From: Flavobacterium sp. MDT1-60
GTDB taxonomy: Bacteria; Bacteroidota; Bacteroidia; Flavobacteriales; Flavobacteriaceae
DNA: 64,000 nt
Reading direction: 5' to 3'
NCBI RefSeq assembly: GCF_014844035.1
Contig: NZ_CP062159.1
Location: 2,852,001-2,916,000 of the forward strand
The stretch's first letter is position 1, and every line of letters starts with the position of its first letter. The notes below the pieces were generated by a model. That model was not told the origin of the DNA and searched no databases. It saw only the letters and a program-made list of their open reading frames with translations. Made by a program: the position numbers and the translations under genes. Shown piece by piece: positions 27,729 to 36,591 of the stretch.

Positions 27729-28093
27729 GTAGAATATTTTGAAATGATATATTTAGAATTACCATCTATCATATTTTAAAAAAAAGTATCAAATGCAAAA
27801 TTATACTAAACCGTGGTAATTTACATATTATGTATTCTTATTTTTAAAAATCAGGCTAAATTGCCAAATAATGGAGGGTTTAGTCAGATATTTTGTATGT
27901 TCTTTATGTAGTTAATTTGAGTTTTTTACTGAAATATTACATTTACTATAAAAAAAGTGTTTTTTTATTTTTAGTATGATAGGTTATTTTGGATAATCAT
28001 GCTTTTATACATGTTTTATTGAAATATTACATTTTGAAAGGAAAGGTAAGTAACGATATTTGTAAACGATAAATAAATTTAAATATAAAATAT
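27729..28093. promoter_or_regulatory. Divergent control region, AraC regulator / sugar permease
   Basis: Very AT-rich, without a coding frame. It holds an exact direct repeat TGAAATATTACATTT at 27930-27944 and 28020-28034, spaced 90 bp apart. This is a good candidate for AraC-family binding sites upstream of the permease. Confidence 0.45.
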
Positions 28094-29470
28094 ATGAGTA
28101 AGTATAATTCTTCTTATTTGCTTTTCATCGCACTAGTTTCAGCCATGGGCGGTTTGTTATTTGGGTATGACTGGGTTGTTATTGGAGGTGCAAAGCCTTT
28201 TTATGAAGTCTTTTTTAATATTGCAAATTCGCCGTCAATGCAGGGCTGGGTAATGGGAAGTGCTATTTTAGGATGTTTGCTTGGTGTAATGATCTCCGGA
28301 AGTTTATCTGATAAATACGGAAGAAAACCTTTAATGATTGTAGCTTCTGTCTTTTTTACTCTTGCAGCAGTAGGTACTGGTATGGCTAATACTATCGAGT
28401 GGTTTATTATATGGAGAGTTGTTGGTGGAGTTGGTATTGGAATTGCATCGAATCTCTCACCTATGTATATCGCAGAAATTGCACCAAGTGAATCCAGAGG
28501 CAAATTTGTTTCTATCAATCAGTTAACGGTTGTTATTGGTGTGCTTGCAGCTCAAATTGCAAATTGGTTAATCGCAGATCCCATTATAGAAGGACAGGAT
28601 ATTTTGAATTCCTGGAACGGACAATGGGGATGGAGATATATGTTTTGGGCAGGAGCAATTCCGTCCGTTGCTTTTTTTGCTTTAATATTGATTATTCCTG
28701 AAAGTCCAAGATGGTTGGCCAGTCAATATAAATATGCCCAAGCAGAATCAATCTTTTCTAAAATTGGCGGAAGCATTTTTGCAGCGCAACAAATAGAAGA
28801 ACTAAAATCAAGAGTTAGTCTTGTAAAAGAGAACGTAAACTATAAAATGCTTTTTGAAGGCAAAATGCCCAAAATTCTTTTACTCGGAATTGTCATTGCC
28901 GCTTTTCAGCAATGGTGCGGTATTAACGTAATTTTTAATTACGCACAGGAAATATTTTCTGCTGCAGGTTATGGCGTCTCAGATATCTTATTCAATATTG
29001 TTATTACAGGCTTAACGAACGTAATTTTCACATTTGTGGGAATGTACTTTGTGGACCGATTAGGAAGAAGAACTTTAATGCTTTTTGGATCTATCGGATT
29101 AACTTTTATTTATGCTCTATTAGGAGCTTGTTATTACTTTGGAGTAACCGGTATTGCCGTTTTAGCTTTGGTAATTGCAGCGATCTCCTGTTATGCAATG
29201 ACATTGGCGCCTGTAACCTGGGTAGTTTTATCTGAAATATTTCCAACAAAAATACGAGCAATGGCAATGGCTGTTTCTACTTTTTCTTTATGGACAGCCT
29301 GTTTTATTCTGACTTATACTTTTCCATTATTAAATAATAGTCTGGGATCTTACGGAACTTTCTGGCTGTACGGAATTGTTTGCCTGCTTGGATATCTTTT
29401 CCTGCGTATTTATTTGCCTGAAACGAAAGGGAAATCCTTAGAAGAAATTGAAAATGAATTGACAAAATAA
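28094..29470 (+). CDS. Sugar porter (MFS) monosaccharide permease
   Basis: The 458-residue protein has twelve predicted membrane segments and the sugar-porter signatures: GGLLFGYDWVVIGGA in helix 1, SDKYGRKPL (73-80), RVVGGVGIGIASNLSPMYIA, PESPRWLA before the central loop, FQQWCGINVIFNYAQEIF, VDRLGRRTLM and the C-terminal PETKGKSLEEIE. The QQxxGxN motif resembles xylose, arabinose and galactose porters. It brings a monosaccharide through the inner membrane. No matching isomerase or kinase gene other than the rhamnose set is in the window. The DUF5107 gene starts 14 bp after its stop, so they form an operon. Confidence 0.9.
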   Translation: MSKYNSSYLLFIALVSAMGGLLFGYDWVVIGGAKPFYEVFFNIANSPSMQGWVMGSAILGCLLGVMISGSLSDKYGRKPLMIVASVFFTLAAVGTGMANTIEWFIIWRVVGGVGIGIASNLSPMYIAEIAPSESRGKFVSINQLTVVIGVLAAQIANWLIADPIIEGQDILNSWNGQWGWRYMFWAGAIPSVAFFALILIIPESPRWLASQYKYAQAESIFSKIGGSIFAAQQIEELKSRVSLVKENVNYKMLFEGKMPKILLLGIVIAAFQQWCGINVIFNYAQEIFSAAGYGVSDILFNIVITGLTNVIFTFVGMYFVDRLGRRTLMLFGSIGLTFIYALLGACYYFGVTGIAVLALVIAAISCYAMTLAPVTWVVLSEIFPTKIRAMAMAVSTFSLWTACFILTYTFPLLNNSLGSYGTFWLYGIVCLLGYLFLRIYLPETKGKSLEEIENELTK

Positions 29471-29484
29471 TAAAGCATAATAAG

Positions 29485-32400
29485 ATGGAAAATATAATTT
29501 CAGATGTAAATCCAACTCATTCAATTAAAGAAGATTTACGTTCAGGGCAAATAATAAATGAAAATGTACAAGACGAGAAAATCACAGCATACTTAATTCA
29601 ATCTACGGTTAATGAAGATGGAGTAGTGCGTGTTTGGGAAGAAGATATATTGTTGCCTACTTATCAAATAGGTGAAGAAGAAAAAAATCCAATCTTTCTT
29701 GAAAAACGAGTGTATCAGGGAAGTTCAGGAGCAGTTTATCCGTATCCTGTAGTAGAAAAATTATCAGATGAAAAGGTTGATAAATCGTATCATGCCCTAT
29801 TCATTGAAAATAAATTTATTAAAATAATGATTCTTCCTGAATTGGGAGGGCGCGTTCATATGGCGTATGACAAAGTGAAACAACGCCATTTTGTGTATTA
29901 CAATCAGGTCATTAAACCTGCTCTTGTGGGACTTACAGGACCGTGGATTTCAGGTGGAATTGAATTCAACTGGCCGCAACACCACCGCCCCAGTACTTTT
30001 TTACCAACAGATTTTAGTATCGAAGAAAACGAAGACGGCAGTAAAACGGTTTGGTGTAATGAAGTAGAGAGAATGTTTAGAACCAAAGGAATGCAGGGAT
30101 TTACGCTGCATCCTGACAAGGCTTACATCGAAATCAAAGTGAAAATATACAATCGTACCGCTTTTCCTCAAACGTTTCTTTGGTGGGCAAATCCTGCGGT
30201 GGTTGTGAATGATGGCTATAAATCGGTTTTTCCTCCGGATGTAAATGCGGTATTTGATCACGGAAAAAGAGATGTTTCTAAATTTCCGATTGCAACAGGC
30301 GAATATTACAAACAAGATTATTCTGCAGGTGTTGATATTTCGAAATACAAAAATATTCCGGTTCCAACATCTTATATGGCGGTGCAGTCCAAATATAATT
30401 TTGTGGGAGGTTATGAAGATGATGCACAAGCGGGATTACTGCATGTAGCCAATCATCATGTATCGCCTGGTAAAAAACAATGGACTTGGGGTAATGGCGA
30501 TTTTGGATTAGCATGGGACCGCAATTTGACTGATAAAGATGGGCCGTATATTGAATTAATGACGGGCGTTTTTACAGACAATCAGCCTGATTTTTCGTGG
30601 TTACAAGCTTACGAAGAAAAGTCCTGGGTACAATATTTCATGCCCTATGCTGAAGTGGGTTATGTAAAGAATGCAACCAAAGATGCCATCATCAATATTG
30701 AAGTTGAGGGCACGGAAGCCGATTTAGTTTTATACACCACAAGCCTTTATGAAAATTTAAAGATAGAATTGAAAGACAAAGAGAATACAGTTTTATTTCA
30801 GGATGAAATTACAATTTCGCCTGTAAATCCGTATAAAAAAAGAGTTTCGATTGGAAATGTTTTATCAGAGCATTTAGTCTTTACAGTTTATAGTTCTGAC
30901 GGAAAAATTTTGGTTCAGTATCAGGAAGAAAAATCAGAAATAAAACCCGTTCCGGATCCTGCAAAAGCGGCATTAGACCCAAAAGAGATTGCATCAATGG
31001 AACAGCTTTATTTAACAGGTCTGCATTTGGAACAATACAGACACGCGACTTACAACCCGCTGGATTACTATTTTGAAGCCTTAAACCGGGATTCAAAAGA
31101 TGTAAGATGCAACAATGCTGTTGGTCTTTTATTATTAAGACGAGGACAATTTGAAAAAGCGGAAGCTTATTTTAGAACGGCAGTTGAGGTTTTGACAGAA
31201 CGTAATCCCAATCCAATTGATGGAGAACCGCTTTACAATCTGGGATATTGTTTAAAATTACAGGGAAAACATGATGAGGCTTACAATTCTCTTTTTAAAT
31301 CGACCTGGAACGCTGCCTGGCAAGATGCCGCCTTTTACGCGCTGGCGCAAATTGACAGCATAAAAGGAGATTGGACAGAAGCTTTAGAAAGAGTAGAATC
31401 ATCTCTAATTCGCAATTGGCACAATCATAAAGCACGTCAGTTGAAAGCGTCTATTTTAAGAAAATTAAATAGAAATCAGGAAGCTTTAGCGTGGATTGAA
31501 GATTCCCTCAAAATCGACCGTTTTAATATGGGATGCCGTTTTGAGAAATATTTGATCACAAAAGATCAGACTGTAGTAAGTGAAATGAATACAATCATGC
31601 GTCAATGGCCGCACGGTTATATCGAGTACGCACTTGACTTTGCCTCAGCCGGATTGTACCAGGAAGCGAGTGAGTTATTGCAGGAATCGATACAAGATAC
31701 CGAGAACGTTTATCCAATGGTATATTATACTTTAGGTTATTTTTCTTCGATAGAAGGAAATACAAATACAGCAATTGACTGGTATAAAAAAGCAGCCGTA
31801 CAGTCGTCTGAAAAATGCTTCCCTAACCGAATTGAAGAAGTGAATATTCTGCAAGATGCCATTCGATTAAATCCTGAAGATGCAAAAGCACCTTATTATT
31901 TAGGGAATTTCTGGTATGCATTTCGTCAATACGATGAGGCTGTCAAGAATTGGGAATTGTCATTTAGCATAGATGCGAAGTTTTCAACTTTACTACGAAA
32001 TCTCGCATTGGCTTATTTCAATAAAACAAACAATAAAGTGGCAGCACAGGAAATGCTGGAAAAAGCTTTTGCTTTAGACACAACAGATTCAAGGATTTTT
32101 ATGGAATTGGATCAGCTTTATAAAAAAATAGGTAAATCTCCTGAAGATCGATTGGAAATTTTGAATCAATATCCTGATTTAGTAGAAGAACGCGACGATT
32201 TGTGCATAGAACGCATCACGCTTTACAATCAGGCAGGAAAATATGCTATTGCAAAAGATTTGATTTCGAAACGAAAATTCCACCCCTGGGAAGGAGGAGA
32301 AGGAAAAGTAACCGGAGAATACACCTTATGCAGAGTAGAATTGGCAAAAATTGCCATAGCAGAAAATCGTTTTGCAGAAGCCTTACAGTTATTGAAAGAA

Positions 32401-32895
32401 ACCGAATTTTATCCGCATAATTTAGGAGAAGGTAAACTTAAAAATGCCGAAGAAAACGAAGTATTTTATTATAAAGGACTAGCCTATAAAGGACTTGGAG
32501 ATGTAGAAAACGCCACTGCCAATTTTATGCAGGCTACTCTTGGATCATCAGAACCGGTTCAGGCTTTTTTCTATAACGATCAACAGCCGGATAAGATTTT
32601 TTATCAGGGATTGGCTTGGCGTGAATTAGGAGATGAAGATAAGGCCCGCAGCCGTTTCAACAAATTGCTTGCACATGGCGAAAAATATTTGTTCGAAAAA
32701 TGCAGAATCGATTATTTTGCAGTTTCGTTACCGGATCTTGCTATATGGGAAGATGATTTAAATATTCGAAATCAGGCGCATTGTTATTATGTAATGGCGC
32801 TAGGTCATAGCGGATTAGGGAATGAAACCGAATCTGAAAAATATTATCAAAAAGTGAAACAGTTAGATCAAAATAAACAGACATTTCGCAAATAG
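29485..32895 (+). CDS. Large cytoplasmic DUF5107 + TPR protein
   Basis: The 1136-residue protein has no signal peptide or membrane helix. Residues about 90-420 look like a DUF5107 beta-sandwich of mutarotase type: YHALFIENKFIKIMILPELG (then GRVHMAYD), GPWISGGIEFNWPQHHRPST, FLWWANPAVVVNDGYKSVFP, and NHHVSPGKKQWTWGNGDFGL. From about 520 to the end it is almost all tetratricopeptide repeats (for example AVGLLLLRRGQFEKAEAYFR and YLGNFWYAFRQYDEAVKNWE). The biochemical role is unknown to me. A sugar-binding or sugar-modifying domain joined to a protein-interaction scaffold and co-transcribed with a sugar permease suggests intracellular handling of the imported sugar. Confidence 0.8.
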   Translation: MENIISDVNPTHSIKEDLRSGQIINENVQDEKITAYLIQSTVNEDGVVRVWEEDILLPTYQIGEEEKNPIFLEKRVYQGSSGAVYPYPVVEKLSDEKVDKSYHALFIENKFIKIMILPELGGRVHMAYDKVKQRHFVYYNQVIKPALVGLTGPWISGGIEFNWPQHHRPSTFLPTDFSIEENEDGSKTVWCNEVERMFRTKGMQGFTLHPDKAYIEIKVKIYNRTAFPQTFLWWANPAVVVNDGYKSVFPPDVNAVFDHGKRDVSKFPIATGEYYKQDYSAGVDISKYKNIPVPTSYMAVQSKYNFVGGYEDDAQAGLLHVANHHVSPGKKQWTWGNGDFGLAWDRNLTDKDGPYIELMTGVFTDNQPDFSWLQAYEEKSWVQYFMPYAEVGYVKNATKDAIINIEVEGTEADLVLYTTSLYENLKIELKDKENTVLFQDEITISPVNPYKKRVSIGNVLSEHLVFTVYSSDGKILVQYQEEKSEIKPVPDPAKAALDPKEIASMEQLYLTGLHLEQYRHATYNPLDYYFEALNRDSKDVRCNNAVGLLLLRRGQFEKAEAYFRTAVEVLTERNPNPIDGEPLYNLGYCLKLQGKHDEAYNSLFKSTWNAAWQDAAFYALAQIDSIKGDWTEALERVESSLIRNWHNHKARQLKASILRKLNRNQEALAWIEDSLKIDRFNMGCRFEKYLITKDQTVVSEMNTIMRQWPHGYIEYALDFASAGLYQEASELLQESIQDTENVYPMVYYTLGYFSSIEGNTNTAIDWYKKAAVQSSEKCFPNRIEEVNILQDAIRLNPEDAKAPYYLGNFWYAFRQYDEAVKNWELSFSIDAKFSTLLRNLALAYFNKTNNKVAAQEMLEKAFALDTTDSRIFMELDQLYKKIGKSPEDRLEILNQYPDLVEERDDLCIERITLYNQAGKYAIAKDLISKRKFHPWEGGEGKVTGEYTLCRVELAKIAIAENRFAEALQLLKETEFYPHNLGEGKLKNAEENEVFYYKGLAYKGLGDVENATANFMQATLGSSEPVQAFFYNDQQPDKIFYQGLAWRELGDEDKARSRFNKLLAHGEKYLFEKCRIDYFAVSLPDLAIWEDDLNIRNQAHCYYVMALGHSGLGNETESEKYYQKVKQLDQNKQTFRK

Positions 32896-33019
32896 AAAAA
32901 TAGTTTTAACTCGTTGGGAGTAATATTATTAACACATAGTGTAGGATTGTTTGTTAATTATAACCAACGCGTTATTTTATTATAATGCCATCTAAATAGT
33001 ATATAGAAATAATTATAAA

Positions 33020-35824
33020 ATGGAAAGAATGCAAATCAAATCTATTATAACATCAGTTTTGCTTTTACTTTTTCTCTGCTCCTGGGATTCCGAAGACAGA
33101 AGGATAATGAATATAGCCGGCGATTGGACTGTTCAGCTTGACAGCACCGATATTGGGCTTCAGAATGGCTGGCAGAATAAGCGTTTTTTGCAATTAATGA
33201 AATTGCCGGGAACTACAGATGATGCCGGAATTGGAGTTCCAAACAAGCTAAAACCAAGTTTAGAAAAACTTCAAATGAGCCATTTAACCAGAAAAAATAG
33301 TTATTTGGGCGCAGCCTGGTACACTCGTGAAATTACAATACCGAAAGATTGGAAAGGAAAAAAACTTATTTTAAAACTGGAACGTGTTATTTGGAAAACA
33401 AATGTCTGGATCGATGGTAAAGAATTAGAAACTGGACAAAACAGCCTGATTGCACCTCATTATTATGATCTTTCAGGATATTTAACTGCCGGAAAAACAC
33501 ATCGCATAACTATTCGGGTTGATAATCGTAAACAATTTGATATCAGTGTAGATAATATGGCGCATGCCTATACTAATGAAACGCAAATCATTTGGAACGG
33601 TATCATTGGCAAAATGGAAATTGAGGCATTTGATGCTGTTCGTATTGCAAATTTACAGGTAAAACCAGACATAAAAGCAGGAAAAGCAAAGTTGACTTTA
33701 GTACTAAATAACAATACTAAAAAATTAGACAAAGGAGTTTTAGGAATTACTGCGGTACATAAAAAAAGTAAAGTCGCTGTTGATGCACTTCAAAAAGATA
33801 TCCAGATTAAAGCGGGACAATCTGTGTTGGAAGTGGATTACGATATGGGCAAAGATGTAAAACTATGGAGTGAATTTTCTCCTGAGTTATATGAACTGAA
33901 AGCGGAGCTGAAAGCAGGAAAAAATAAATCAGAAACGGCTGTAGATTTTGGAATGCGCAGTTTTTCTAAAAACGGATCGGTTTTGACGATAAATGATCAG
34001 CCTGTATTTTTAAGAGGAACATTAGAATGTGATATTTTCCCGCTTACAGGACATACGCCAATGGATAAAGAAGGCTGGAGAAAAGTATTTGGAACAGCAA
34101 AAAACTGGGGATTGAATCATTTGCGTTTTCACTCCTGGTGTCCTCCGGAAGCTGCGTTTGAAGTAGCAGACGAAATGGGATTTTATCTTCAGGTTGAATT
34201 GCCGGTGTGGACGTTAAAAATTGGAGAAGATCAAAAAACAACCGATTTTTTATATGCCGAAGCCCAACGAATGATCGATGAATATGGTAATCATCCTTCC
34301 TTTTGCATGTGGTCAATGGGGAATGAATTACAAGGCGATATAACAGTTTTAACAAAATTAATGAATAGTTTAAAGGAGAAGGATAGCAGACATCTTTACA
34401 CAACAACTTCTTTTACTTTCGAAAAAGAACATGGCGTTTGGCCGGAACCTGAAGATGATTTTTTCATTACGCAATGGACAAAAAAAGGCTGGGTACGCGG
34501 GCAAGGTGTGTTTAACAGCGAATCGCCAACATTCAATAAAGATTATGTTACTTCTGTGGAAGGAATGACAGTGCCTTTGATAACACATGAAATAGGACAG
34601 TATGCAGTCTATCCTAAAATAGATGAAATTGCTAAATACACAGGAGTTTTAGATCCCATCAATTTTAAATCGGTTAAAGAAGATTTAGAACGCAAAGGAC
34701 TAATCAGCAAAGCCTCAGATTATACAAAAGCCTCAGGTAAATTGGCAGTAATACTTTATAAAGAAGAAATTGAAAGAGCGCTAAAAACAGCCGGAATAAG
34801 CGGATTTCAATTGTTAGATCTACATGATTTTCCAGGACAGGGAACGGCATTAGTAGGGCTTTTAGATGCTTTCTGGGATAGTAAAGGCTTAATTTCGGCA
34901 GAAGAGTTCAGAGAGTTTTCAGCTCCGTTGGTACCACTTTTACGTTTTGCAAAAGCAACTTACTTAAACAATGAATTATTTGACGCTTCTTTAGATGTAA
35001 GTAATTATGGGGAAAGCAGTTTGAAAGATCAGCAAATCGAATGGAGTATCAACGACGGAAATGCTGTGTTAGCTTCCGGCAGTACAAAAGCAACAATTGC
35101 GCCCGGATACAATCATAAAGTTTTAAATATAAACGAAAGCCTTCAAAAGATAATTAAAGCAACCAAATTAACAATTAAAGTAAATCTAAAAGGGACACAC
35201 TATAAAAACCAATGGAATGTTTGGATCTATCCTCAAAAGCAAACTATTGATTACGGAAAAGTTGTTTATACCCGAAGTCTTGATGAAGCGTACAAATTGC
35301 TAAACGCAGGTAAAAAAGTATTACTAAATCCGGATTGGAAAAAAATTAAAGGTATCGAAGGAAAATTTGTTCCTGTATTCTGGAGTCCGGTTCATTTTCC
35401 AAAACAAGCCGGTACCATGGGCGTACTTTGTGATCCTTCGCACAGGGCTTTAGCCGATTTTCCAACCGACATGCATACCGATTGGCAATGGTGGGATTTA
35501 AATGTAAATTCTACTACGTTAATAATGGATGCGATAGTGGGAGGAAATCCTATTGTAGAGATGGTAGACAATTTTGCGAACAACCGCAAGCTGGCATCGC
35601 TTTATGAAGGAAGTGTGAAATCCGGAAAATTGATAGTTGCCTCTTTTGATCTAAATACTGATTTAGAGAAACGCCCGGTTGCAAAACAAATGCTGATTTC
35701 AATATTAAAGTACATGAATAGTGCAGCATTTAACCCGGAAGAAATTAAAAACCCGGAAGTTTTGAAAACAATACTAGCAGATCAAAAGGAAAAAGGAAAA
35801 GAAGCAGCGATCAGTATTTATTAG
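33020..35824 (+). CDS. GH2-family exo-glycosidase, lipoprotein
   Basis: The 934-residue protein has a lipoprotein-type signal (LLLLFLC, Cys20). A GH2 sugar-binding domain (about 30-205, AAWYTREITIPKDWKGKKL) and an Ig-like domain (about 210-310) are followed by a TIM barrel from about 315. Probable acid/base Glu436 is in WSMGNELQGD, and Glu524 in THEIGQY is the likely nucleophile. The C-terminal 300 residues form extra beta domains. Substrates of GH2 include beta-galactosides, beta-glucuronides and beta-mannosides; the surroundings favour a beta-galactoside or uronide from pectin. It starts 124 bp after the DUF5107 gene and may be transcribed with it. Confidence 0.82.
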   Translation: MERMQIKSIITSVLLLLFLCSWDSEDRRIMNIAGDWTVQLDSTDIGLQNGWQNKRFLQLMKLPGTTDDAGIGVPNKLKPSLEKLQMSHLTRKNSYLGAAWYTREITIPKDWKGKKLILKLERVIWKTNVWIDGKELETGQNSLIAPHYYDLSGYLTAGKTHRITIRVDNRKQFDISVDNMAHAYTNETQIIWNGIIGKMEIEAFDAVRIANLQVKPDIKAGKAKLTLVLNNNTKKLDKGVLGITAVHKKSKVAVDALQKDIQIKAGQSVLEVDYDMGKDVKLWSEFSPELYELKAELKAGKNKSETAVDFGMRSFSKNGSVLTINDQPVFLRGTLECDIFPLTGHTPMDKEGWRKVFGTAKNWGLNHLRFHSWCPPEAAFEVADEMGFYLQVELPVWTLKIGEDQKTTDFLYAEAQRMIDEYGNHPSFCMWSMGNELQGDITVLTKLMNSLKEKDSRHLYTTTSFTFEKEHGVWPEPEDDFFITQWTKKGWVRGQGVFNSESPTFNKDYVTSVEGMTVPLITHEIGQYAVYPKIDEIAKYTGVLDPINFKSVKEDLERKGLISKASDYTKASGKLAVILYKEEIERALKTAGISGFQLLDLHDFPGQGTALVGLLDAFWDSKGLISAEEFREFSAPLVPLLRFAKATYLNNELFDASLDVSNYGESSLKDQQIEWSINDGNAVLASGSTKATIAPGYNHKVLNINESLQKIIKATKLTIKVNLKGTHYKNQWNVWIYPQKQTIDYGKVVYTRSLDEAYKLLNAGKKVLLNPDWKKIKGIEGKFVPVFWSPVHFPKQAGTMGVLCDPSHRALADFPTDMHTDWQWWDLNVNSTTLIMDAIVGGNPIVEMVDNFANNRKLASLYEGSVKSGKLIVASFDLNTDLEKRPVAKQMLISILKYMNSAAFNPEEIKNPEVLKTILADQKEKGKEAAISIY

Positions 35825-36591
35825 CTCAGGTTTTTTAAAAAAAACTAAGACAAATCTATTTGCAGTAATTTAAATTTGTGAATAGGTTTGGTTTCTTTTT
35901 TTTAATAATTGAAATAAAAAAGAGGTAAAAAAACAGCTGCTTAAAGACAAATTTTAGCATTAGGGTTAAAGTTTGTATATAACGGAATTAGAACTCAAAC
36001 GTTGGAGTAAAAAAAATAAGTTTGAGATGGTAATTGTGTATTGTGTAAAAAATTCCTGTTATTTTTTCATACTTGGTAATTTTTATTCTAAAATAATAGT
36101 TAATTGCCATTTTGACCTCCTTTTTTTTCCATTTTACCCCTCCTTAGAAATCTGTAATACATATTTCTTTGCACTTATAGTAATAGTTTTAAGTTGTTAC
36201 TGTGTAATAAATTAAGTGTTTATTTTTTTTGGGTAAGTTTTAAATCTGTTTAAAGAACTGAGCCTTCTTTAAGATAAGATAGTAAGAGTTGGTTTTACGT
36301 ATTACTTATCGACCCGCAGTTAAAAAATTGCGGGTTTAAAAATTAAAAATAAAAACTTTTTGTATTGAGTATCATCAATACGTTTAGAGAGACAAAAAAT
36401 AAAAAAAAGAATATTAACCAAACTTTACTCAAATGACAAAAACCACACCATTACTTTCTTATTGTTTACTCTCCTTATCAAAAAGAGAAAGACAATTTAG
36501 ATTCTCTTCAAAAATGAGTTTATCTCATTTTCAACAACAATTTTTTTTAGCATAACAACAAACTAACTAACCTAACCTTAAAATTAAAGAA
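35825..36591. promoter_or_regulatory. Long leader region of the SusCD operon
   Basis: A 767-bp AT-rich region. A TAAATTTG box (35871-35878) fits TAnnTTTG, but no minus-33 TTG is at the right spacing. Hairpins occur at 36312-36335 (ACCCGCA/TGCGGGT), 36362-36381 (GTATTGA/TCAATAC) and 36511-36531 (AAAATGAG/CTCATTTT). A 40-codon open frame (36433-36555) precedes the first PUL gene. A frame at 35973-36215 lacks an ATG start and looks spurious. Confidence 0.4.
36433..36555 (+). CDS. Possible leader micro-ORF, 40 residues
   Basis: ATG at 36433 opens a 40-residue frame (MTKTTPLLSYCLLSLSKRER and on to QQFFLA) ending 36 bp before the lipoprotein start. It has no recognised domain. The AAAATGAG hairpin (36511-36531) lies within it, so translation could affect folding of the leader. 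It may equally be chance. Confidence 0.2.
   Translation: MTKTTPLLSYCLLSLSKRERQFRFSSKMSLSHFQQQFFLA

Noticed and set aside
30001..30429. 142-residue minus-strand frame inside the DUF5107 gene
   Set aside because: It is an antisense shadow with low-complexity Ile and Arg content; the plus frame is clearly coding.
32936..32947. Fourth copy of the GntR operator (ATAGTGTAGGAT) before the GH2 gene
   Set aside because: It differs from the conserved core GTACAGGATA at two positions and lacks the TACTAT half-site, so it is indistinguishable from chance in AT-rich DNA.
35973..36215. 80-residue open frame in the SusCD leader region
   Set aside because: It starts with TTG rather than ATG, has an unusual run of Phe, Cys and Ile without domain sense, and lies in very AT-rich non-coding DNA.
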